Below are positions 55,687 to 64,000 of a stretch of 64,000 nucleotides of DNA, in pieces (the stretch's first letter is position 1; the number at the start of each line of letters is the position of its first letter). Source of the DNA: Chrysemys picta bellii (taxonomy: Eukaryota; Chordata; Testudines; Emydidae); assembly GCF_011386835.1 (NCBI RefSeq), contig NW_027053014.1:1-64000 (forward strand), given 5' to 3'. The notes under the pieces are model-generated. The model was not told where the DNA came from, did no database searches, and was given only the letters and a program-made list of their open reading frames with translations. The position numbers were made by a program, and so were the translations under genes.

Positions 55687-58652
55687 GACCAAATACCATC
55701 CCTGATAGACATTTATCTAACCTACTCTTAAATATCTCAAGAGATGGAGATTCCACAACCTCCCTCGGCAATTTATTTCAGTGTTTAACCACCCTGACAG
55801 TTAGGAACTTTTTCCTAATGTCCAACCTAGACCTCCCTTGCTGCACTTTAAACCCATTGCTTCTGGTTCTATCCTTAGAGGCTAAGGTGAACAAGTTTTC
55901 TCCCTCCTCCTTATGACACCCTTTTAAATACCTGAAAACTGCTATCATGTCTCCTCTCAGTCTTCTCTTTTCCAAACTAAACAAAGCCAATTCTTTCAGC
56001 CTTCCTTCATAGGTCATGTTCTCAAGACCTTTAATCATTCTTGTTGCTCTTCTCCGGACCCTTTCCAATTTCTCCACATCTTTTTTAAAATGCGGTGCCC
56101 AGAACTGGACACAATACTCCAGCTGAGGCCTAACCAGAGCAGAGTAGAGCGGAAGAATGACTTCTCGTGTCTTGCTCACAACACACCTGTTAATACATCC
56201 CAGAATCAGGTTTGCTTTTTTTGCAACAGCATCACACTGTTGACTCATATTTAGCTTGTGGTCCACTATAACCCCTAGATCCCTTTCTGCCGTACTCCTT
56301 CCTAGACAGTCTCTTCCCATTCTGAATGTGTGAAACTGATTGTTCCTTCCTAAGTGGAGCACTTTGCATTTGTCTTTGTTAAACTTCATCCTGTTTAACT
56401 CAGACCATTTCTCCAATTTGTCCAGATCATTTTGAATTATGACCCTGTCCTCCAAAGCAGTTGCAATCCCTCCCAGTTTGGTATCATCCGCAAACTTAAT
56501 AAGCGTACTTTCTATGCCAATATCTAAGTCGTTGATGAAGATATTGAACAGCGCCGGTCCCAAAACAGACCCCTGCGATACCCCACTCGTTATGGCTTTC
56601 CAGCAGGATTGGGAACTATTAATAACAACTCTCTGAGTACGGTTATCCAGCCAGTTATGCACCCACCTTATAGTAGCCCCATCTAAATTGTATTTGCCTA
56701 GTTTATCAATAAAAATATCATGCGAGACCGTATCAAATGCCTTACTAAAGTCTAGGTATACCACATCCACAGCCTCACCCTTATCCACAAGGCTCGTTAT
56801 CCTATCAAAGAAAGCTATCAGATTGGTTTGACATGATTTGTTCTTCACAAATCCATGCTGGCTGTTCCCTATCACCTTACCACCTTCCAAGTGTTTGCAG
56901 ATGATTTCCTTAATTACTTGCTCCATTATCTTCCCTGGCACAGAAGTTAAACTCACTGGTCTGTAGTTTCCTGGGTTGTTTTTATTTCCCTTTTTATAGA
57001 TGGGCACTATATTTGCCCTTTTCCAGTCTTCTGGAATCTCTCCCGTCTCCCATGATTTTCCAAAGATAATAGCTAGAGGCTCAGATACCTCCTCTATTAG
57101 CTCCTTGAGTATTCTAGGATGCATTTCATCAGGCCCGGGTGACTTGCAGGCATCTAACTTTTCTAAGTGATTTTTAACTTGTTCTTTTTTTATTTTATCT
57201 GCTAAACCTACCCCCTTCCCATTAGCATTCACTATGTTAGGCATTCCTTCAGACTTCTCGGTGAAGACCGAAACAAAGAAGTCATTAAGCATCTCCGCCA
57301 TTTCCAAGTTTCCTGTTACTGTTTCTCCCTCTTCACTAAGCAGTGGGCCTACCCTGTCTTTGGTCTTCCTCTTGCTTCTAATGTATTGATAAAAAGTCTT
57401 CTTGTTTCCCTTTATTCCCGTAGCTAGTTTGAGCTCATTTTGTGCCTTTGCCTTTCTAATCTTGCCCCTGCATTCCTGTGTTGTTTGCCTATATTCATCC
57501 TTTGTAATCTGTCCCAGTTTCCATTTTTTATATGACTCCTTTTTATTTTTTAGATCATGCAAGCTCTCATGGTTAAGCCAAGGTGGTCTTTTGCCACATT
57601 TTCTATCTTTCCTAACCAGCGGAATAGCTTGCTTTTGGGCCCTTAATAGTGTCCCTTTGAAAAACTGCCAACTCTCCTCAGTTGTTTTTCCCCTCAGTCT
57701 TGATTCCCATGGGACCTTACCTATCAGCTCTCTGAGCTTACCAAAATCTGCCTTCCTGAAATCCATTGTCTCTATTTTGCTGTTCTCCCTTCTACCCTTC
57801 CTTAGAATTGCAAACTCTATGATTTCATGATCACTTTCACCCAGGCTGCCTTCTACTTTCAAATTCTCAACGAGTTCCTCCCTATTTGTTAAAATCAAGT
57901 CTAGAACAGCTTCCCCCCAGTAGCTTTTTCAACCTTCTGAAATAAAAAGTTGTCTCCAATGCAGTCCAGGAATTTGTTGGATAGTCTGTGCCCCGCTGTG
58001 TTATTTTCCCAACATATAGCCGGATAGTTGAAGTCCCCCATCACCACCAAATCTTGGGCTTTGGATGATTTTGTTAGTTGCTTAAAAAAAGCCTCATCCA
58101 CCTCTTCCACCTGGTTAGGTGGCCTGTAGTAGACTGCTAGCATGACATCTCCCTTGTTTTTTTACCCCTTTTAGCCTAACCCAGAGACTCTCAACACTTC
58201 CGTCTTCTATGTCCATCTCTACCTCAGTCCAAATGTGTACATTTTTAATATACAAGGCAACACCTCCTCCCTTTTTCCCCTGTCTATCCTTCCTGAGCAA
58301 GCTGTACCCATCCACACCAACATTCCAATCACGTGTATTATCCCACCAAGTTTCAGTGATGCCAACAATGTCATAGTTGTATTTATTTATTAGCACTTCC
58401 AGTTCTTCCTGCTTATTCCCCATACTTCTCGCATTTGTATATAGGCATCTAAGATACTGGTTTGATCTTTCCTCCCAGTTTTGTCCTGACCCTCCTTTCT
58501 CTCTGACAATATAGCCCACACTCCCTCTCGTTTTTGACCCATCTCCCTGGTCTCCATGTTCCCCACTTACCTGTGGGCTTTGCTCACCTGTCCCCGTCGA
58601 ACCTAGTTTAAAGCCCTCCTCACTAGGTTAGCCAGTCTGTGTCCAAAGGTAC
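55687..58652 (-). mobile_element. CR1 'c' copy 3, minus strand
   Basis: The same element and right-hand host junction (GTGTCCAAAGGTA / CTAATAACTTGAG) as copies 1 and 2. On the left it adjoins the CR1 'a' tail, as in copy 1, and shares copy 1's loss of TAGACCATC. It lacks the GG insertion of copies 1 and 2. Confidence 0.92.
55778..58519 (-). pseudogene. CR1 'c' ORF2, copy 3: long open middle of 706 codons
   Basis: The endonuclease start is at 58519 ([16 protein letters not shown]). A private extra T in the run at 58157-58163 shifts it after LKGVKKQ, and the frame resumes at 58143-57901 to ATGGKLF with the shared C-run lesion at 57913-57918. From 57898 a single frame of 706 codons reads [23 protein letters not shown], the RT with [17 protein letters not shown] (no GG insertion at 56958), [10 protein letters not shown] and [10 protein letters not shown]. 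It stops at RVVKH because TGG has become TGA at 55778-55780, removing the last ~30 residues. Confidence 0.9.
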
Positions 58653-59895
58653 TAATAACTTGAGCTGTGGTTTGGAGGTGGAACAGCTGTCAAGGGCACT
58701 GAGGGGGAAGTAGCAGGAGCTCATCCTTCAAGGAGGGGGGTTGGCACTGGAGGTTACTAGAAAGGACAAGAAGACTCCATTCTGGGGTTCAGGAGGTGAA
58801 TTTATCCCTCAGTGGTGGGCAGGTGATGGGTGGAAGTAGTGCTGGTTCCAGGTGCCCTTAATTCCCGCTGATTCCTCGGGGCGTTTGAGTCTCTGACAGG
58901 TTCTCGTTCCCTTTCAGCAGGAGGACGTCACGGCCAAAAGTGATGCACCAGCTCCGCATCATCCGGCACTTGCGCCAGATTCCTGAGACACTGCAGGGGC
59001 TGTGCCTCTCAGGCCATCAGCAACTCCCGCTCCCTGCTGCAGGTACTGCTCTGTCTCACTGTAAATGGGGAGCTAGTGGAAGGGGAAATGGAACCCCCTG
59101 GCACTCACTAAAAGGGAAAGTGGTGGATTCTCCATCTCTTGATGTCATTGAATGAAGACTAGATACCTTTCTGGAATGTTTGTGCCCAAAAAGTAACTAT
59201 TGTCCTATACAGGAAGCCTATGATATGCAGGGGGTTAGATGAGATGCTCTAAAGGTCTCTTCTGGCCATAAAGTGTATTAATTTTGGAAACACTGAGTGT
59301 AGCATTGGGAGCAGCCTCTAATGTTTTACTGTCTAACCGGCTTGCTTCCTAGAATGAAGACGCATTGAGTGGGGTGATCCACAGAGAGTAGCTCAAACCT
59401 TCAAAGTGTCAGGCCAGCAGCAGGACATTAGCACTTCAGGGGATGGGTGGGTGTGGCAGTGACATCACAAAGGCCTTTTGCAGGAGCTCAGCCTATTGGT
59501 CAAAGTTGTTAGGGAGGTGGTGACCTCAGAGAGAGATGCTCACATCAGCCAGGCAAAACAGGGGCGCAGGGCCAGGGAAACCTCAGAGACCCCTGTGGCT
59601 TTGCTTCAGCAAGTCTCCTTCTCGAGCTCTCTTTGAGGACTGAGAGAGTATTAGGGTTCACATATGTGAGTGTGAGCAGGAGCCTCTTTCGAGTTTTCTC
59701 CTTTGCTTTTACCCATTTTACTAGAAAACAGAAGTCCCTGTTGAGAAAGTAAGTGCCTCGGAGAGGTTTGTAACCTGTTCAGTCTGATCCACCTGGTGCC
59801 ATCTGAATTCTAGGCATGGAAAACACTAGTTTAAGGTGGCAGAATTTTATTCCCTCCCTGGGATTTTGTCCCGTAGAATGACTGGGGATATTAGG
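58653..59895 (+). pseudogene. Array unit between CR1 'c' copy 3 and the single Penelope fragment
   Basis: Exon B is at 58918-59042 (CTTTCAG acceptor). Exon 1 is at 59484-59748 with a GTAAGTG donor. From about 59,170 the sequence follows 17,800-18,530 (shared TGTTTGTGCC, ATTGTCCTATAC, AAGTGTATTAATTTT, CCTCTAATG). It ends at TGGGGATATTAGG (59883-59895), the same target-site copy as at 18518-18530. Confidence 0.7.
58918..59042 (+). pseudogene. Exon B copy without the common stop
   Basis: All other exon B copies with an intact middle reach TGA in GCCTCTGAGGCC or a close variant. Here the base is C (GCCTCTCAGGCC), so the frame MHQLRIIRHLRQIPETLQG continues through LCLSGHQQLPLPAAGTALSH and beyond the exon to 59155. 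Deleting one C in the common form would instead give LCSEAFSNSRSLLQ up to the donor, which is probably the ancestral reading. This copy is an isolated substitution, not evidence of coding. Confidence 0.5.
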
Positions 59896-60372
59896 AAAAC
59901 AACAAGGAGTCTGGTGGCACCTTAAAGACTAACAGATTTATTTGGGCATAAGCTTTCGTGAGTAAAAACCTCACTTCTTCGGATGCATAGAGTGAAAGTT
60001 ACAGATGCAGGCATTATATACTGACACATGGAGAGCAGGGAGTTACTTCACAAGTGGAGAACCAGTGTTGACAGGGCCAATTCAAAAATCAGGGTGGATG
60101 TAGTCCACTCCAAATAATAGATGAGGAGGTGTCAATTCCAGGAGAGGAAAAGCTGCTTCTGTAGTGAGCCAGCCACTCCCAGTCCCTATTCAAGCCCAGA
60201 TTAATGGTGTTGAATTTGCAAATGAATTTTAGTTCTGCTGTTTCTCTTTGAAGTCTGTTTCTGAAGATTTTTTGTTCAATGATAGTGACTTTTAAATCTG
60301 TAATAGAATGACCAGGGAGATTGAAGTGTTCGCATACTGGCTTATGTATGTTACCATTGCTGATGTCCGACA
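59896..60372 (-). mobile_element. Single Penelope 3'-end fragment at the same target site
   Basis: This 477 bp minus-strand Penelope 3' end has exactly the left (TGGGGATATTAGG) and right (ATGTCCGA / CATGGGGACATTAGG) junctions of the 18,531-21,952 tandem, and the same starting point in the nuclease sequence (SDISNGNIHKPVCEHFNLPGH). It reads open into host sequence (60089-60475). It is best explained as what is left after recombination between the direct repeats of the full tandem, analogous to a solo LTR. Confidence 0.85.
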
Positions 60373-60487
60373 TGGGGACATTAGGGTTTGTCCTTTTCCT
60401 TTTACCTTTTCCTCCATCCCTCCTTCCTTTCTCTTCATCTCTTACTTCTTTTGTCCTTTCTCTTGTTCCCCTCACACCACCAGGAGT

Positions 60488-60550
<63 letters not shown>

Positions 60551-62143
60551 TGCTGATGGTTCTCTTCTCCTCCCCTTGTGGGGAGTTCAACCAAAACTGT
60601 GGGGTTGAAATAGTGCTTGGACCCCACTGACAGTAGATGCTGCCATTGTGTGACTTAGCATTAGTGTCTGCGATGACTTGGGTCAAGATCTCAACCTCCC
60701 TGCAACCCACTTCACTGCTGTCAGAATCCCTCCTGCACACCCTGTTAGAGCCGCCTCCCAGCCCAACCTGTGTCGGGGTGGAGAAGAGGGTTCGGATGAC
60801 TTGAGCTGTGGTTTGGAGGTGGAATATCTGTGAAGGGCACTGAGCAGGAGGTAGCAGGAGCTCACCCTACAAGGAGGGGGGTTGGCTCTGGAGGTTTCTA
60901 GAAAGGACAAGAAGACTCCATTTTGGGGTTCAGGAGGTGAATTCATCTCTCATTGATGGGCAGGTGCTGGGTGGAAATACTGCTGGTTCCAGGTTCCCTT
61001 AATTCCCCCTGATTCCTCGGGGCGTTTGAGTCTCTGACAGGTTCTCGTTCCCTTGCAGCAGGAGGACGTCACGGCCAAAATGATGCACCAGCTCCGCATC
61101 ATCCTGCACTTACGCCACGTGCCTGAGACACTGCAGGGGCTGCGCCTCTGAGGCCTTCAGGAACTCCCGCTCCCTGCTGCAGGTACTGCTCTGGCTCACT
61201 GTAAATGGGGAGCTAGTGGAAGGGGTAATGGAGCCCCCTGGCACTCACTAAAAGGGAAAGTGATGGATTCTCCATCTCTTAATGTCATTTAATTTAGACT
61301 AGATACCTTTCTGGAATGTTTGTGCCCAAAAAGTAACTATTGTACTATACAGGAAGCCCATGATATGCAGGGGCTTAGATGAGATGCTCTAAAGGTCTCT
61401 TCTGGCCATAAAGTGTAGTAATTTTGGAAACAATGAGTGTAGCATTGGGAGCAGCCTCTGATGTTTTATTGTCTAGCCGGCTTGCTTCCTAGAATGAAGA
61501 CCCATTGAGTGGGGTGATTCACACAGAGTAGCTCAAACCTTCAAAGTGTCAGGCCAGCAGGAGGACATTAGCACTTCAGGGTTTGGTTGGGTGTGGCAGT
61601 GACACCACAAAGGCCATTTGCAGGACGTCAGCTTATTGGTCAAATGTGTTAGGGAGGTGGTGACCTCAGAGAGAGATGCTGACATCAGAGAGAGATGCTG
61701 AGAGGAGCACAGGGCCAGGGAAACCTCAGAGACCCCTGTGGCTTTGCTTCAGCAAGTCTCCTTCTCGAGGTCTCTCTTTGAGGACTGAGAGAGTATTAGG
61801 GCTGACGTATGTGAGTGCGAGCAGGAGCCTCTTTCGAGATTTCTCCTTTCTCTTTACTGATTTTACTAGAAAACAGACATCCCTGTTAAGAAGGTAAGAG
61901 CCTCGGAGAGGCTTGTAACCTTTTCAGTCTGATCCACCTGGTGCCAGCTGAATTCTAGGCATGGAAAACACTAGCTCAAGGTGGTAGAATTTTATTCTCT
62001 CCCTGGGATTTTGTCCCGTGGAATCACTGGGGACATTAGGTTTTGTCCTTTTCGTTTTACCTTTTCCTCCATCCCTGCTTCCTTTCTCTTCATCTCTTAC
62101 TTCTTTTGTCCTTTCTCCTGTTCCGCTCCCACCACCAGGAGTG

Positions 62144-62180
<37 letters not shown>

Positions 62181-63166
62181 GCTGGGGGTGCTCTTCACCT
62201 CCCCTTGTGGAAAGTTGATCCAATACTGTGAGGTTGAAATAGTGCTTGGACTCCACTGACACTAGATGCTCCCATCCTGTGGCTTAGCATTACTGTCTGG
62301 GATGACTTGGGGCAAGGTCTCAACCTCCCCGCAACACACTTTTCTACTTTCAGAATCCCTGCTGCCCCCCCTCCTAGATCCGCCTCCCTGCCCAACCTGG
62401 GTGGGGGTGGAGAAGAGGGTTCTGATAACTTGAGCTGTGGTTTGGAGGTGGAACAGCTGTCAAGGGCACTCCCCACAAGGGAGGGGGAGGTAGCAGATGC
62501 TAATCCTACAAGGATGGGGGATGGCACTGGAGGTTACCAGAAAGGACAAGAAGACTCCATTCTGGGGTTGAGGAGGTGAATTCATCTCTGTGGTGAGCAG
62601 GTGCTGGGTGGAAATACTGCTGGTTCCAGGTGCCCTTAATTCCCCCTGATTCCTCGGAGAGTTTGAGTCTCTGACAGGTTCTCGTTCCCTTGCAGGAGGA
62701 GGACGTCACGGCCAAAGTGATGCACCCGCATCATCCGCCACTTGCACCAGGTGCCTGAGACACTGCAGGGGCTGCGCCTCTGAGGCCTTCAGCAACTCCC
62801 GCTCCCTGCTGCAGGTACTGCTCTGTCTCCCTGTAAATGGCGAGCTAGTGGAAGGTGAAATGGAGCCCCCTGGCACTCATTAAAAGGGAAAGTGGTGGAT
62901 TCTCCATCTCTTGATGTCATTGAAGGAAGACTAGATGCCTTTCTGGAATGTGTGTGCCCCAAAAGTACCTATTGTACTATACAGGAGACCTATGATATGG
63001 AGGGGGTTAGATGAAATGCTGTAAAGGTCTCTTCTGGCCAGAAAGTCTCCTACTTTTGGAAACACTGAGTGTAGTATTGGGAGCAGCCTCTGATGTTTTA
63101 CTGTCTAGCCGGCTTGCTTCCTAGAATGAAGACGCATTGAGTGGGGTGATCCACAGAGAGTACCTG
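60373..63166 (+). pseudogene. Array units between the Penelope fragment and LTR 6
   Basis: Exon 3 copies begin near 60482 and 62139. Exon B is at 61059-61182 and 62696-62814 (the second has the 5 bp deletion and precedes an LTR, like the copies at 14272, 22605 and 37234). Exon 1 is at 61624-61893. The first tail is more diverged than most (GTGTGACTTAGC, TCGGATGACTTG). The last spacer ends at AGAGTACCTG. Confidence 0.7.
60489..60549 (+). repeat. (GT)~30 microsatellite at the start of exon 3
   Basis: This is a pure GT run of about 61 bp. The same position in the other units carries only about 4-14 GT pairs, often interrupted (for example GTGTGTTTGTGTGTG at 34040). It is an ordinary dinucleotide expansion in one copy. 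Confidence 0.95.
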
Positions 63167-63797
63167 TGTCAAGGCTGTATCCCCACTTTGAACTTTAGGA
63201 TACAAATGTAGGGGCCTGCATGAAAACTTCTAAGCTTAACCACCATCCCAAGGCTAATTTCCTCCCCTGGGTAGCCTTGAGAAACCTTTCACCAATTCCC
63301 TGGTGAATACAGATCCAAACCCCTTGGATCTTAAAACAGGGAGAAATTAACCATCCCCCCTCCTTCCTCCCACCAACTTCTGGTGAATACAGATCCAACC
63401 CCCTTGGATCTAAAAGAAGGAGAAATTAACCATTCCCCTCCTTCCTCGCACCAACTCCTGGTGAATACAGTTCCAACCTCCAAAGGAAAACTAAGACGCC
63501 TTGTTTGAAATAGGAGAGACTTGTTTAGAAAGATGTGGAGAACCTGGATTGATGTCTGGTCACTCTCAGTCCCGAGGGCGAACACCCACACAAACAAAGA
63601 ACACAAACAAAAGCCTTCCCCTCCCCAAGATTTGAAAGTATCTTGTCCCCTTATTGGTCCTTTAGGTCAGATGCCAGCCAGGTTACCTGAGCTTCTTAAC
63701 CCTTTACAGGGAAAAGGATTTTGGAGTCTCTGGCCAGGAGGGATTTTATAGTACTGTACATAGGACAGCTGTTATCCTTCCCTTTATAGTTATGACA
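63167..63797. mobile_element. LTR-like element 6, internally deleted
   Basis: The termini and host site match elements 2-5. Three internal repeats are present, and then CCAACCTCC is joined to AAAGGAAAACTAAGACG, removing about 220 bp of the central A/T-rich part. Total length is 631 bp. Confidence 0.75.
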
Positions 63798-64000
63798 ACC
63801 TCAAACCTTCAAAGTGTCAGGCCAGCAGCAGGACATTAGCACTTCAGGGTTTGGTTGGGTGTGGCAGTGACATCACAAAGACCTTTTGCAGGACGTTAGC
63901 CTATTGGTCAAATGTGTTAGGGAGGTGGTGACCTCAGAGAGAGATGCTGACATCAGCCTGACAGGACAGGAGCACAGGGCCAGGGAAACCTCAGAGACCC
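63798..64000 (+). pseudogene. Array unit, truncated by the window end
   Basis: The spacer resumes at ACCTCAAACCTTCAAAG. Exon 1 starts at 63892 behind CTTTTGCAG and reads DVSLLVKC-like sequence (here GACGTTAGCC). The window ends inside it. Confidence 0.65.

Larger units (their letters stand above)
1..64000 (+). repeat. Degenerate tandem array of a ~1.6 kb pseudogene-exon unit
   Basis: The same landmarks recur in the same order along the whole window: an exon-like segment behind a CCCTTGCAG acceptor (exon B), a GATGCTCTAAAGG spacer, an exon-like segment between TTTTGCAG and GTAAGAG (exon 1), a GGCATGGAAAACA stretch, a pyrimidine tract ending CCACCACCAG, a (GT)n run leading into exon 3, and a tail containing GATAACTTGAG. 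Undisturbed spacing is 1586-1635 bp. A short form of about 1.04 kb arises by fusion of exon 3 to exon B. The conceptual peptides resemble HEAT-repeat proteins of the maestro (MROH) family, with SLFED/ESIRV followed by SLFRVFSFPFTDFTRK and then LLGVLFTSPCGKLIQNCGVE. This is my pattern-level inference, not a database result. About 20 copies of exon 1 and 17 of exon B are visible. All mobile elements listed below interrupt this framework. Confidence 0.85.

Noticed and set aside
60481..60560. Telomere-like or CRISPR-like array
   Set aside because: The run is a plain GT dinucleotide. There are no spacers, and no TTAGGG arrays or CRISPR repeats were seen anywhere.
1..64000. Novel defence or mobile-gene system
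   Set aside because: The window is vertebrate repeat DNA. The open proteins all belong to known retroelement families (Penelope-like, CR1), and the host-derived units are frame-broken.

Overview
The window is vertebrate, probably sauropsid and most likely turtle, non-coding DNA. It has no bacterial gene structure. It carries several chicken-repeat-1 (CR1) LINE lineages, one ending in the ATTCTATG-type 3' repeat, intact Penelope-like elements with a C-terminal GIY-YIG nuclease, and a roughly 0.77-0.9 kb LTR-like element with TGTCA/TGACA ends. The turtle assignment is inferred from this repeat mix, not from a search.

The framework of all 64 kb is a degenerate direct tandem array, with a unit of about 1.6 kb (spacing about 1586-1635 bp where undisturbed) and a 1.04 kb shortened form. 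Every full unit has the same order on the + strand: pseudo-exon B (about 124 bp behind a polypyrimidine-CAG acceptor), a spacer, pseudo-exon 1 (about 265 bp between TTTTGCAG and GTAAGAG), a 240 bp intron-like stretch, pseudo-exon 3 beginning at a (GT)n run, and an approximately 420 bp tail. The conceptual peptides look like a HEAT-repeat protein of the maestro (MROH) type, but nearly all copies share frame breaks. I therefore call it an array of amplified pseudogene exons, with the MROH assignment tentative.

Mobile elements sit inside the units: LTR-like elements at 2.4, 14.7, 23.1, 37.7, 53.3 and 63.2 kb; a head-to-tail Penelope array at 3.3-9.5 kb (one 3' fragment and two copies with uninterrupted 892/893-residue ORFs); a minus-strand Penelope tandem at 18.5-22.0 kb and a single-fragment derivative at 59.9-60.4 kb; a minus-strand CR1 present three times (24.7/29.8-32.7, 39.4-42.4, 55.7-58.7 kb) because it was copied with its host unit; two plus-strand CR1s nested inside the first of these; and a nearly complete minus-strand CR1 at 45.0-48.7 kb whose ORF2 is open for 941 codons.

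The most informative content is historical. Shared and private insertions, frameshifts and deletions allow relative dating of the insertions, show an empty site for one CR1, and reveal conflicting genealogies among the three large duplicates, as expected from unequal exchange and gene conversion in a tandem array. I found no RNA genes, CRISPR arrays, or convincing functional host coding gene. The only proteins likely to be functional, or recently so, are those of the Penelope-like elements and perhaps the 45-48.7 kb CR1.
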